Origin: an uncultured Duncaniella sp.
GTDB lineage: Bacteria > Bacteroidota > Bacteroidia > Bacteroidales > Muribaculaceae
Length of the DNA stretch: 48,402 bases
NCBI GenBank assembly: GCA_910576785.1
Contig: CAJTJG010000021.1
Location: forward strand, 1-48,402
Direction: 5' to 3'
The notes under the pieces were generated by a model that worked only from the letters and a program-made list of their open reading frames with translations, did not search any database and was not told the DNA's origin. Positions 1 through 8,330 of this stretch are shown one piece after another; within the stretch, counting starts at the first letter, position 1, and every line of letters begins with the position of its first letter. The position numbers were made by a program, and so were the translations under genes.

Positions 1-1
1 G

Positions 2-74
2 AGCGAAAAACGGGACTCGAACCCGCGACCCCAACCTTGGCAAGGTTGTGCTCTACCAACTGAGCTATTTTCGC
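2..74 (-). tRNA. tRNA-Gly (anticodon GCC)
   Basis: Read on the minus strand this folds as a standard 73-base cloverleaf. The acceptor stem GCGAAAA pairs with TTTTCGC and the discriminator base is T. The D-arm contains AGCTCAGTTGGTAGAGC and the T-arm contains GGGTTCGAGTCCC. The anticodon loop TTGCCAA gives anticodon GCC, which reads GGC and GGT glycine codons. CCA is not encoded. A good promoter lies just upstream at 108-139. Confidence 0.96.
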
Positions 75-107
75 ATTATCAACAAGGCTCTCCTCGTTTT
101 TGCGATG

Positions 108-139
108 CAAAGGTAGGCATTATTTCAATTCCATGCAAA
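108..139 (-). promoter_or_regulatory. Promoter of tRNA-Gly
   Basis: On the minus strand TTTG (139-136), a 20-base spacer and TACCTTTG (115-108) match the Bacteroidetes housekeeping promoter pattern TTTG...TAnnTTTG. The predicted start near 101 would precede the tRNA by about 27 bases. Confidence 0.8.
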
Positions 140-211
140 TGATAAATATTATTTTAACATTGGTTAACACATACCATCTCATTGCATTTTTCATATTAAA
201 ATACCTCTCAG

Positions 212-2221
212 CTACTTACGCCGCAATGACCTCACGGGTATACCAGCCTCTGCAAGTTCACGCATATACCGGTCATGACGGCGCAGATCGAGGTCAGCAC
301 CAAGCAATATGGTATCCGGCCGCACTATGGAGGCAAGGCTCACAACATCGCCCGTAAACCCGCGGCATACCACAGCATATCCACCCTCCAACCGTGAAAG
401 GTATCTGATACGATTGCTGTTGATCAATCTGTATGCCGTGCCGCGGTGCACCACGGCATTCCCCTCATAATGGCGCAATGATGCCGAGCGGAATCCGCTT
501 GGAAGCTCGCCGAACGTCCTGACCCCACGGCGCATCATATAGCGGCTATAGCGCAAGGAATCAAGCTCATGCACTCCGGCGTCATACCTTGCCGACGATA
601 GAGCGAACAGCGCATCCGACTGCCTGACCAACAGGCAAGTCGAGGCATGGGTAGAAGTGATATAGAGTTCATCCTCCGGCCAGTTCTCAGCCTCGAGCCG
701 CGGCACAAACGTACAGAACAGACCTGTCAGCACACACGCAACCATCCACACACGCCTGCGGCGGTAGAGCCACAGCGTGAATAACCCCAGCGACACAAAC
801 CAGCACACGCACTGCAATGTCGAGACGTAGACCCCCTCCACATGAGAGAATGGCATGGAGCAGACCCACTCCACGCTCCTCATGATAAGCGAATGCACAG
901 CCGTGATAAATCCGTCAAGCCAACCCATAGACCACCCGACACTCCCGGCCGCAACCTTGACCACTCCGGCCCACAGGAGCGGGGGCACAAGAAACGACAC
1001 GATGATATTAGCCGGGATAAACCATAGCGGCATATGGCCGAAGTGCATGGCCGATATGATGCCTGTGCCGAGCATAGCCGCGACGGGTACCGTGACAGCC
1101 ATACCTACGGCATGCCATCGGTTATTTTCCCGAGGAAAAGGATTGAGAGGCTCGGCAAGGAGTATGATCGAGGCCACGGCCACAAACGATAGCTGAAATC
1201 CGAGCGAGAACAATTCGCGAGGCGAAAAAATGAGTATCACCACGGCAGCTCCACACAGAGCATTGAGCGGCGACCACCGCCGCTGCATAAGGCGTGTCAG
1301 GGCAAAGAGTGTCACCATGAGCACAGACCTCACCACCGAGGCCGACAGCCCGGTCATCACAGCGAATCCCCACAGCACGGCCACCACGGCCGGCATACGC
1401 CACCGGCCGGCCCCCACCGCAGCGAGAGGAGACAGGATGAGAGCGATGAACAACGATAGAATCCCGACATGAAGTCCACTCAGGGCGAGAACATGCGCGA
1501 GTCCCGATGTGGCAAACATATCGCGGACGGATGGCATAAGGAGCGAACGGTCGGCTGTAAGCAGGGCTATGAGAAACGCCGCCGGACCGGCAGGCAGCGA
1601 GCCGTCAGCCAGAATGGATGCCACACCATGGCGCATACGGCGGATATCATTCATCAGGCCGGGCTCCGGGCTCACATTGAGGATATCGTCGGGCGAGACT
1701 ATCCCACGGGCCACAACGCCGGCACGTATGGCCGAAGCATCATAATCGACCTCATCGGGAAGCACAGTGCGCGACTCCAGCGGATGTAGCTCAGACACAA
1801 ACAGAATACGGTCGCACTCCTCTATCTCAGGTTCATACGACGGCACCGAGACCCGGATCATGAACACTGCTGATGCGTGGCCCCCCAAAGAGTCGGCACT
1901 CACTATCATGGTGCGCATGCCATCGCCCTCCCGCATCTCCTCCACCACACCGGAGCATATCACTTCATGGCCATATGCCTGCCGGGGCATAGGCGCAGGC
2001 ACAGAAATAGCCGCGACAGCATATCCCGCTGTCACGGCCATAGGCAATAGGGCCATATATCTGAACCCGAGGATATAAGCTGTCACCGCAGCCACGATGC
2101 AGGCACACACGGTCCATATAGCTCCCACACCCAACCCCCACCCGGATATCCCGATGATCATACTGATCGTGAACGGGAGAAGCGGGCAAAGCGGAAGGGA
2201 GATTGGATCCGGCTGACGCAT
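212..2221 (-). CDS. comEC: ComEC/Rec2-type DNA uptake channel protein
   Basis: Predicted inner-membrane protein of 669 residues in the ComEC/Rec2 family, which forms the channel moving single-stranded DNA across the cytoplasmic membrane in competent bacteria. The N-terminal 90 residues carry membrane segments. An oligonucleotide-binding-like DUF4131 region follows, and then the Competence domain, whose hallmark HVLALSGLHVGI is visible near residue 240, with many hydrophobic segments. The C-terminal 150 residues sit where the metallo-beta-lactamase-like domain normally lies, but I see no HxHxDH metal site, so that domain appears degenerate, as is common in Bacteroidales. It is the last gene of a minus-strand run after aroE and yeiH, 16 bases behind yeiH. 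Whether this organism takes up DNA naturally cannot be told from here. Confidence 0.9.
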   Translation of the reverse strand: MRQPDPISLPLCPLLPFTISMIIGISGWGLGVGAIWTVCACIVAAVTAYILGFRYMALLPMAVTAGYAVAAISVPAPMPRQAYGHEVICSGVVEEMREGDGMRTMIVSADSLGGHASAVFMIRVSVPSYEPEIEECDRILFVSELHPLESRTVLPDEVDYDASAIRAGVVARGIVSPDDILNVSPEPGLMNDIRRMRHGVASILADGSLPAGPAAFLIALLTADRSLLMPSVRDMFATSGLAHVLALSGLHVGILSLFIALILSPLAAVGAGRWRMPAVVAVLWGFAVMTGLSASVVRSVLMVTLFALTRLMQRRWSPLNALCGAAVVILIFSPRELFSLGFQLSFVAVASIILLAEPLNPFPRENNRWHAVGMAVTVPVAAMLGTGIISAMHFGHMPLWFIPANIIVSFLVPPLLWAGVVKVAAGSVGWSMGWLDGFITAVHSLIMRSVEWVCSMPFSHVEGVYVSTLQCVCWFVSLGLFTLWLYRRRRVWMVACVLTGLFCTFVPRLEAENWPEDELYITSTHASTCLLVRQSDALFALSSARYDAGVHELDSLRYSRYMMRRGVRTFGELPSGFRSASLRHYEGNAVVHRGTAYRLINSNRIRYLSRLEGGYAVVCRGFTGDVVSLASIVRPDTILLGADLDLRRHDRYMRELAEAGIPVRSLRRK

Positions 2222-2237
2222 CTCTAAAGGACGAGCC

Positions 2238-3197
2238 TCAGGGTATGGTGGCCATCACTACAAAGAAGCTGCTCACCCCTATGAGTATCCATAGAGCCAC
2301 AGCGAGCACGAAAGGCTTGACTCCAACCGACTTCACCATCTGGACAGACAGTCCGGCTCCGATGAGGAAGAGCGTCAGCACAAGACCTTTCTTGGCCAGA
2401 TATACGAGCGTGGCCGTGAGCCATTCGGGCAATGGAAGATAGGTGTTGATCACCATGGCGAGGACAAACAGGAAGATGAACCAGGGTATGGAGATCTTGC
2501 CCGATCCACCGGTCTTGTCCCTGAAGATGAACATGGTGACAAGCGCGAGAGGGATGATCCACAGAGCACGTGTGAGCTTGATGAGAGTGGCGAGTCTCAG
2601 GGCCTCAGGTCCATAGGCATCACCTGCACCTACCACCGAGGAGGTGTCATGTATGGCGATGGCCGCCCATGTGCCGAACTGGGCCTGCGACATTTCGAAA
2701 AACCGTCCGATCGGCGGGAAAATGAAGAGGGCTATGGCATTGAGCACGAACACTACTCCGAGCGACACGGCCATCTCGTTTCCGTCAGCCTTGAGCACAG
2801 GACCTACCGCCGCGATGGCGCTGCCTCCACATATGGCCGTACCCGAAGATATCAGATAGGAGGTCTTGCGGTTGATCTTAAGCCACCATCCGAGCATGAC
2901 GCCGATCACCATCACTCCAACCACGGAAACCACCGTGAAGAGCATACCCTCGCTGCCGCTCTTTAGCGACTCCACGAGATTCATGCCGAAACCGAGGCCA
3001 ACCACTGAGGCCTGGAGCAGATATTTCGAAGTTTTCTTGTTGAATTTGGGATACGGGCACTGGAACACCATGGCATACATGAGTCCGAGAAAGAGTGCGA
3101 ACCACGGTGCCACGCTCACACCGACCGGAAGGAGGTCGATGGGGAGCACCACAAGGATCATGAGCAGTATGTAAAAGATCTTGGCAGGTGATTTCAT
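2238..3197 (-). CDS. YeiH family putative sulfate exporter (UPF0324)
   Basis: Integral membrane protein of 319 residues matching the YeiH/UPF0324 family (PF03601). About ten hydrophobic segments are spread over the whole length. The family signature SGTAICGGSAIAAVGP is near residues 117-132, and AIHDTSSVVGAGDAYG is near 185-200. Members are usually annotated as putative sulfate or anion exporters, but the substrate is poorly established and I do not assign one. The gene lies between aroE (44-base gap upstream) and comEC (16-base gap downstream) on the same strand, so co-transcription is likely. Neither neighbour suggests a substrate. Confidence 0.88.
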   Translation of the reverse strand: MKSPAKIFYILLMILVVLPIDLLPVGVSVAPWFALFLGLMYAMVFQCPYPKFNKKTSKYLLQASVVGLGFGMNLVESLKSGSEGMLFTVVSVVGVMVIGVMLGWWLKINRKTSYLISSGTAICGGSAIAAVGPVLKADGNEMAVSLGVVFVLNAIALFIFPPIGRFFEMSQAQFGTWAAIAIHDTSSVVGAGDAYGPEALRLATLIKLTRALWIIPLALVTMFIFRDKTGGSGKISIPWFIFLFVLAMVINTYLPLPEWLTATLVYLAKKGLVLTLFLIGAGLSVQMVKSVGVKPFVLAVALWILIGVSSFFVVMATIP

Positions 3198-3241
3198 AAA
3201 GAGAGTGTCATTATGTTATTTGATGATTATTGCATTCAGTC

Positions 3242-4003
3242 TCAGCTGTTCCATATGTTCCACGAAGCGAACGCCTGGAGCAGCAGCATCTCAAGTCCGT
3301 TCTTCACCTCGGCCCCATGCTCGGAGGCCTTGTGCATGAAGAGTGTCACATCGGGATTGTAGAGCAGGTCATAGCACAGATGGGCGGGGGTAAGATATTC
3401 ATAAGGTATGTCGGGAGCCTCATCCACATGCGGATACATGCCGAGGGGCGTGGTGTTGACTATGACCTTGCGCTCGGCCATGAGCTCAGGGGTAAGGTCG
3501 GAATATGTGATGACACCCTTGCGTGCCGATCGCGACACAAACAGACTCTCCACACCCAGGGTGGACAACGCATAGGCCACAGCCTTGGAGGCACCACCGG
3601 TACCGAGTATGAGGGCTTTGTCGCGCTGCGGTGTGAGCAGAGGCGATATGCTGTCGCGGAATCCTATCACATCACTATTGTAGCCTTTGAGCTTGAAGTC
3701 CCCGTCGTCACGACCGTCGCGGCGTATTATCTTGATGACATTGACCGCACCTATACCGGCGGCCTCACTGTCCATCTCGTCCATGTAAGGAATGACCTGC
3801 TCCTTGTAAGGGATCGTCACATTCAGTCCGGCAAGTCCCGGATTTTCAGCGAACACCTCCATCAGATCGCCTATGTCGGGGATCTCGAAGTTGACATATT
3901 CGGCATCGATACCCTCGGCGGCAAACTTGTCGTTGAAATATCCCCGCGAGAACGAATGGCCCAGCGGGTAGCCTATCAGTCCGTAGATTTTATGTCTTTT
4001 CAT
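3242..4003 (-). CDS. aroE: Shikimate dehydrogenase
   Basis: AroE (253 residues) reduces 3-dehydroshikimate to shikimate with NADPH, the fourth step of the chorismate pathway, in the cytoplasm. The substrate-binding start YGLIGYPLGHSFS (residues 6-18) and NVTIPYKE (residues 60-67, catalytic Lys) are present. The nucleotide-binding loop LGTGGASKAV is near residue 135, followed by NTTPLGMYP. The length is normal. It heads the aroE-yeiH-comEC run. A TAACTTTG box lies on the minus strand at 4045-4038, about 35 bases before the start codon. The gene is back to back with the aromatic operon starting at 4215, so chorismate-pathway genes flank this divergent intergenic region on both sides. Confidence 0.97.
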   Translation of the reverse strand: MKRHKIYGLIGYPLGHSFSRGYFNDKFAAEGIDAEYVNFEIPDIGDLMEVFAENPGLAGLNVTIPYKEQVIPYMDEMDSEAAGIGAVNVIKIIRRDGRDDGDFKLKGYNSDVIGFRDSISPLLTPQRDKALILGTGGASKAVAYALSTLGVESLFVSRSARKGVITYSDLTPELMAERKVIVNTTPLGMYPHVDEAPDIPYEYLTPAHLCYDLLYNPDVTLFMHKASEHGAEVKNGLEMLLLQAFASWNIWNS

Positions 4004-4037
4004 TGGAATGACAAAAGTTTGAGAGTGTATTAAAGTG

Positions 4038-4045
4038 CAAAGTTA
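4038..4045 (-). promoter_or_regulatory. -7 box of aroE
   Basis: TAACTTTG on the minus strand matches the Bacteroidetes -7 element TAnnTTTG and lies 35 bases upstream of the aroE start. I see no TTTG at the usual distance, so only half of the promoter is supported. Confidence 0.45.
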
Positions 4046-4154
4046 TATATTTATTTCCACATTATTATTCACAGGCAAGCCATTTTTACACACATTCATT
4101 CATATTATGCAAATAGACTGAATACATGAAATTGATAAAAAACCAAGCAAAAAA

Positions 4155-4186
4155 TTTGGAGATTAACATAAATAGCAATACCTTTG
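4155..4186 (+). promoter_or_regulatory. Promoter of the aromatic amino acid leader and operon
   Basis: TTTG (4155-4158), 20 bases and TACCTTTG (4179-4186) form a full-consensus Bacteroidetes promoter. A start near 4193 gives a leader RNA of about 185 bases to the end of the attenuator at 4377 and about 220 bases to the pheA start codon. Confidence 0.85.
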
Positions 4187-4214
4187 CGAAAAGAATAAAC
4201 CCACAATGTCATAA

Positions 4215-4271
4215 ATGAAACGATTTAGCACATACTCCTATTATTACTTTTTTTATTTTGCATCAAAATGA
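4215..4271 (+). CDS. Phe/Tyr-rich leader peptide of the pheA operon
   Basis: An 18-codon reading frame encodes MKRFSTYSYYYFFYFASK followed by TGA. Five residues are Tyr and four are Phe, nine of eighteen, and eight of these fall in codons 7-15. It lies about 22 bases after the predicted transcription start and 73 bases before the terminator hairpin. This is the classic form of an attenuation leader peptide, in which a ribosome short of charged tRNA-Tyr or tRNA-Phe stalls. The mixed Tyr and Phe content fits the downstream operon, which makes both amino acids. No Shine-Dalgarno site is visible, as is usual in this phylum. A two-codon frame (ATG TCA TAA, 4206-4214) abuts its start. Confidence 0.85.
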   Translation: MKRFSTYSYYYFFYFASK

Positions 4272-4273
4272 AA

Positions 4274-4281
4274 ACGGGATT
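4274..4281 (+). promoter_or_regulatory. Antiterminator arm of the pheA operon attenuator
   Basis: ACGGGATT here repeats the 3' arm of the terminator (4366-4373) and can instead pair with AATCCCGT at 4344-4351. It begins two bases after the leader stop codon. A ribosome that finishes the leader would cover it and let the terminator form. A ribosome stalled at the Tyr/Phe codons would leave it free and prevent termination. Confidence 0.75.
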
Positions 4282-4343
4282 AACGGCGTGTGCATGCTTA
4301 TCGTAAAAGACAAGATACAACCAACCTGAAAATTACAACATCC

Positions 4344-4377
4344 AATCCCGTACCTTGAACCAAGGACGGGATTTTTT
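4344..4377 (+). terminator. Attenuator (Rho-independent terminator) of the pheA operon
   Basis: AATCCCGT and CCTTG (4344-4357, one bulged A) pair with CAAGG and ACGGGATT (4361-4373) around the loop AAC, giving 13 base pairs. Six T residues (4372-4377) follow directly. It lies 36 bases before pheA and competes with the antiterminator arm at 4274-4281. Confidence 0.88.
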
Positions 4378-4413
4378 CGTAGATTACATATATTCGCAGA
4401 TAATATATAATAT

Positions 4414-5259
4414 ATGAAGAGAATCACCATACAGGGCGTAGCCGGATGCTACCATGATGCCGCAGCTCACCTCTATTTCAGAGAGGAGGATGTCGAGACA
4501 ATACCGTGCGCCACGTTTCCGGCCATGTTCGAGACTCTCGCCTCCGATGCCTCACTGCTCGGCATTGTGGCCATAGAGAACACCATAGCCGGATCTCTAC
4601 TGCAGAACCATGAGCTGCTGCGCCAGAGCTCACTGCGCATCATCGGAGAGCTGAAACTGCGCATCTCCCACGTGCTGTGCGCGTTGCCCGGCCAGGAGAT
4701 CACCACTCTCACCGAAGTCAACTCCCACCCCATGGCCCTGATGCAGTGCGAACAGTACCTGCGCCGACACCCCAACCTCAAGATAGTGGAACGGCTCGAC
4801 ACAGCCGGAAGCGCCAAGGAGATCGCCGAAGGCCATCTACAAGGCCATGCCGCCGTATGCGGCGAATATGCCGCAGGTATGTACGGACTCGAGATCCTTG
4901 ACCGCGGTATAGAGACAAACAAGCGCAACTTCACCCGATTCCTCATTCTGGCCGATCCGCTGGCCGCATCCGAGCTCGGCCCTGCCGAGAGGGATATCGA
5001 TAAAGCCTCGATAGTATTCACGCTCCCCCACACCAACGGCGCCTTGTCCAAGATCCTCACCATACTCTCATTCTACGATATCAACCTGACCAAGATACAG
5101 TCCACCCCGATAGTGGGCCGCGAATGGGAATACCGGTTCTATGCCGATCTCACCTTCGACAGCCTCGCCCGCTACCGCCAGGCCATCAACGCCGTTCGCC
5201 CGCTATGCCGCGATCTCGTCGTGCTCGGCGAATATTCAGAAGCGAAAATGACACATTGA
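4414..5259 (+). CDS. pheA: Prephenate dehydratase
   Basis: Monofunctional PheA (281 residues) converts prephenate to phenylpyruvate, the committed step to phenylalanine. The periplasmic-binding-like catalytic domain covers about residues 1-185: it starts with IQGVAGCYHDAA, contains the AIENTIAGSL motif and ends with the family motif NFTRFLIL (about 171-178), whose Thr is catalytic. A C-terminal ACT domain (about 198-275, beginning IVFTLPHTNGALSKIL) carries the LTKIQSTPI segment that binds phenylalanine in this family, which suggests feedback inhibition. No chorismate mutase domain is fused; that activity sits two genes downstream. First structural gene after the attenuator and first of four genes in the operon. 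Confidence 0.97.
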   Translation: MKRITIQGVAGCYHDAAAHLYFREEDVETIPCATFPAMFETLASDASLLGIVAIENTIAGSLLQNHELLRQSSLRIIGELKLRISHVLCALPGQEITTLTEVNSHPMALMQCEQYLRRHPNLKIVERLDTAGSAKEIAEGHLQGHAAVCGEYAAGMYGLEILDRGIETNKRNFTRFLILADPLAASELGPAERDIDKASIVFTLPHTNGALSKILTILSFYDINLTKIQSTPIVGREWEYRFYADLTFDSLARYRQAINAVRPLCRDLVVLGEYSEAKMTH

Positions 5260-5283
5260 CCCCATAAAAACCGACTATACGAT

Positions 5284-6456
5284 ATGCATACCATCACCCC
5301 CTCCCGCCGCGTGGAGGACATCAAGGAATATTACTTCTCCACCAAACTCAAGGAGATCGCAGCCATGAAGGCTGCCGGAGCCGACATCATCTCCCTCGGC
5401 ATAGGAGGCCCTGACCTTCCTCCGCCGTCCGAAGTGATCGAGACAATGACCGAAGCCCTCCACGATCCCACCTCGCATGGCTACCAGCCGCACGTAGGCA
5501 TACCGGAACTGCGCGAGGCGTTCGCACGATGGTATGCCGACAAGTATGGTGTGACACTCAATCCGGCTACTCAGATCCAACCGCTCATCGGATCGAAGGA
5601 GGGTGTGACGCACATCTCGCTGGCATTCCTCAACCCCGGCGACAAGGTGCTGATACCTGATCCCGGATATCCCACCTACTCCTCCATAAGCCGCATGGCC
5701 GGAGCCGAGGTGCTGACCTATGGTCTGAATAGCGAAAACGGATGGCAACCCGACTTCGACGCCATCGAGCGCATGGATCTCTCCGGAGTCAAACTTATGT
5801 GGATGAATTATCCCCACATGCCCACAGGCGCTCCCGCGCGACGCGAGACATTCGAGCGCGCCATAGCCTTCGGGCGCAAGCACGGCATAGTGATAGTGCA
5901 CGACAATCCCTACTCCTTCATCCTCAACCCAGAGCCAATGAGCATACTCTCAGTGGATGGAGCCATGGATATAGCCATCGAGTTGAACTCACTGAGCAAG
6001 AGCCACAACATGCCCGGATGGCGAGTGGGCGTGGCGGTATCCAACCCGCAGTTCCTATCATGGATCCTACGCATAAAGAGCAACATCGACTCCGGCCAGT
6101 TCCGCCCTCTGATGCTCGCCGCCGCCAAGGCTCTCGAGTCAGGCCCTGAATGGCACGACAACCTGAACAAGGCCTACAGCAGCCGGCGCCTCATAGCCGA
6201 ACAGATCATGACAGAACTGGGATGCTCGTTCGACCCGGCGCAGACCGGACTGTTCCTGTGGGGACGCATAGAAGGCCCCGACAAGGACTCGGCCGCTCTC
6301 GCCGACAGGATACTGCGCGACACCCACGTGTTCATCACCCCCGGCTTCATCTTCGGAGCCAACGGCGAAGGCCACATACGACTCTCGCTCTGCGCCACCG
6401 AGGAAAAACTGACCAAAGCCCTCCAACGAATAAGAACCAACAATAAAGAAGCATAA
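5284..6456 (+). CDS. Class I/II aminotransferase, likely aromatic
   Basis: PLP-dependent fold-type I aminotransferase of 390 residues. The PLP lysine is in the segment ELNSLSKSHNMPGWRVG (about residues 236-252), and the substrate carboxylate-binding Arg is likely in GHIRLSLC near the C-terminus. The N-terminal SLGIGGPDLPPP is the usual substrate-loop region, and DNPYSF carries the Tyr near PLP. Its position between pheA and the DAHP synthase-chorismate mutase gene argues that it makes phenylalanine and tyrosine from phenylpyruvate and 4-hydroxyphenylpyruvate. By sequence alone it could also be an aspartate or LL-diaminopimelate-type aminotransferase. It starts 24 bases after pheA, and its stop overlaps the next start (TAATG). 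Confidence 0.9.
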   Translation: MHTITPSRRVEDIKEYYFSTKLKEIAAMKAAGADIISLGIGGPDLPPPSEVIETMTEALHDPTSHGYQPHVGIPELREAFARWYADKYGVTLNPATQIQPLIGSKEGVTHISLAFLNPGDKVLIPDPGYPTYSSISRMAGAEVLTYGLNSENGWQPDFDAIERMDLSGVKLMWMNYPHMPTGAPARRETFERAIAFGRKHGIVIVHDNPYSFILNPEPMSILSVDGAMDIAIELNSLSKSHNMPGWRVGVAVSNPQFLSWILRIKSNIDSGQFRPLMLAAAKALESGPEWHDNLNKAYSSRRLIAEQIMTELGCSFDPAQTGLFLWGRIEGPDKDSAALADRILRDTHVFITPGFIFGANGEGHIRLSLCATEEKLTKALQRIRTNNKEA

Positions 6457-7535
6457 TGGAAATGACCGATATAAAACCGCTTGCCATCAACGGCAACATC
6501 CTCGACCGCCCCATCATCATCTCGGGCCCGTGCAGCGCCGAAACCGAGGAACAAGTACTCACCACAGCCAAAGGTCTCGCCCGCGCGGGAGTGAAGATAT
6601 ACAGGGCCGGTATATGGAAACCGCGCACCAAACCGGGTGGATTCGAGGGCGTAGGAGTGCCCGGACTCGCCTGGCTCAACAAGGTGAGGGAAGAGACCGG
6701 CATGAAGGTATCCACCGAGGTGGCCAACCGTGGCCACGTGGAGGCAGCCCTCGAATATGACCTCGACCTGCTTTGGATAGGCGCCCGCACATCGGCCAAC
6801 CCGTTTGCCATGCAGGAGATCGCCGACGTGCTCCGCGACAGCGGGCGCGACATCCCCGTGCTTGTGAAAAACCCCGTCAACCCCGACCTCGAGTTGTGGA
6901 TAGGAGCCCTCGAGAGACTCTACAACGCCGGTATCACCCGCCTGGGCGTGATACACCGCGGTTTCTCGACCTACGGCCCGCAGCTCTACCGCAATCACCC
7001 CCAGTGGCGCATACCCCTCGAGCTGCGTCGTCGCTACCCCGATCTGCCTATCATCTGCGACCCGAGCCACATCGGCGGCAAGCGCGAGCTTATAGCCTCA
7101 CTCTCACAGCAGGCGCTCGACATGGGCTTCGACGGACTCATCATAGAGAGCCACTGCGACCCCGACTGCGCCTGGAGCGACCGCTCGCAACAGGTGACGC
7201 CCGAAGTGCTCGGCGTGATACTCGACAACCTCATATTCCGCGACTCCCCCGTGCCTACTACAGAAAACCTCGTACATCTGCGCCGACAGATAGACCGCCT
7301 CGACAACGAACTCATAGAGATCCTGGCAAGACGAATGAACATATCCCGCGAGATCGGCACCTACAAACGGGACCACAACATGCCCGTGGTGCAGCCGGCC
7401 CGCTACGGCGACATCATGTCCTCCCGTGTGCTCGCCGCAAAAGGCCTCGGCATGAGCGAGGAGTTCATGCGCACGGTACTCGCCGCCATCCATGAGGAGT
7501 CAGTAAGAATCCAGGTAGAGCTCAACAACAAATGA
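6456..7535 (+). CDS. DAHP synthase fused to chorismate mutase
   Basis: Bifunctional enzyme of 359 residues. The N-terminal part (about 1-265) is a type I-beta 3-deoxy-D-arabino-heptulosonate 7-phosphate synthase, with PIIISGPCSAET (metal-binding Cys), AGIWKPRTKPGGFEG, KNPVNPDLELW, ICDPSHIGGKR and ESHCDPDCAWSD in order. The C-terminal part (about 270-359) is an AroQ-type chorismate mutase beginning LVHLRRQIDRLDNELIEIL. The same architecture is known from Prevotella, where the mutase domain lets prephenate inhibit the synthase. The protein therefore joins the first step of the shikimate pathway to the branch step leading to Phe and Tyr. The stop overlaps the tyrA start by four bases (ATGA). Confidence 0.95.
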   Translation: MEMTDIKPLAINGNILDRPIIISGPCSAETEEQVLTTAKGLARAGVKIYRAGIWKPRTKPGGFEGVGVPGLAWLNKVREETGMKVSTEVANRGHVEAALEYDLDLLWIGARTSANPFAMQEIADVLRDSGRDIPVLVKNPVNPDLELWIGALERLYNAGITRLGVIHRGFSTYGPQLYRNHPQWRIPLELRRRYPDLPIICDPSHIGGKRELIASLSQQALDMGFDGLIIESHCDPDCAWSDRSQQVTPEVLGVILDNLIFRDSPVPTTENLVHLRRQIDRLDNELIEILARRMNISREIGTYKRDHNMPVVQPARYGDIMSSRVLAAKGLGMSEEFMRTVLAAIHEESVRIQVELNNK

Positions 7536-8305
7536 AAATACTCATACTCGGGGCAGGGAAGATGGGATCGTTCTTCTGCGACCTGCTCTCGTTTGACCAC
7601 GAAGTGGCCGTCTACGATCCCGATCCGGCGCGCCTGCGCTTCACATTCAACGCCCTGCGCTTCAGCTCGCCCGACGAGATAGCGGACTTCGCGCCGCGTC
7701 TCGTCATAAACGCCGCGACCGTCAAGCACACCATCGACGCATTCCGCAGCGTGCTCCCGATGCTTCCCCCCGATACCATTCTGAGCGATATAGCCTCCGT
7801 CAAGACGGGCCTGCCGGAATACTACGCCTCGTGCGGCCATCCGTTCGTGAGCACCCACCCGATGTTCGGTCCCACATTCGCCTCGCTGTCCAATCTCGCA
7901 TCTGAAAACGCCATCATCATACGCGAAGGGGATGCCCTCGGGCAGGCTTTCTTCCGCGACCTCTATTCGCGTCTGCATCTCAATATCGTGGACTACACCT
8001 TCGCCGAGCACGACGAGACCGTGGCCTACTCACTCTCCATACCGTTTGCCGCCACCCTCGCCTTCGCCGGAGTGATGAAACCCCAGCCGGCACCGGGCAC
8101 CACCTTCAAGCGCCACATGCAGATAGCCCGCGGACTCATGAGCGAGGACGACTATCTGCTCAGCGAGATCCTCTTCAACCCCCACACATCCGGTCAGCTC
8201 GAGCTGATATGCTCACAACTTGCTGAATTGAAAGAGATTGTTGAGCGCCGCGACTCCGATGCAATGAAAAAATATCTCGACCGCGTGAGGGAAAACATCC
8301 GCTGA
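7532..8305 (+). CDS. tyrA: Prephenate dehydrogenase
   Basis: TyrA-family enzyme of 257 residues, oxidising and decarboxylating prephenate to 4-hydroxyphenylpyruvate with NAD(P)+. The Rossmann loop LILGAGKMGSFF is at residues 3-14. The segment VSTHPMFGPT (about 106-115) contains the catalytic His region, and a helical dimerisation domain fills the C-terminal half. There is no ACT domain. It is the last of the four aromatic genes and overlaps the preceding gene by four bases, so translation is probably coupled. A long imperfect inverted repeat begins about 25 bases past its stop codon. Confidence 0.93.
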   Translation: MKILILGAGKMGSFFCDLLSFDHEVAVYDPDPARLRFTFNALRFSSPDEIADFAPRLVINAATVKHTIDAFRSVLPMLPPDTILSDIASVKTGLPEYYASCGHPFVSTHPMFGPTFASLSNLASENAIIIREGDALGQAFFRDLYSRLHLNIVDYTFAEHDETVAYSLSIPFAATLAFAGVMKPQPAPGTTFKRHMQIARGLMSEDDYLLSEILFNPHTSGQLELICSQLAELKEIVERRDSDAMKKYLDRVRENIR

Positions 8306-8330
8306 ACCTCAGAACCGTCAAACCGCAGAA

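Noticed and set aside
3230..4033. 267-codon plus-strand frame opposite aroE
   Set aside because: It is the antisense shadow of aroE, which has full family motifs; the predicted product is His-rich nonsense of the kind given by GC-rich reverse frames.
4380..4413. Riboswitch or T-box before pheA
   Set aside because: The leader holds a coding Phe/Tyr peptide and a terminator/antiterminator pair; I see no T-box sequence or known riboswitch core.
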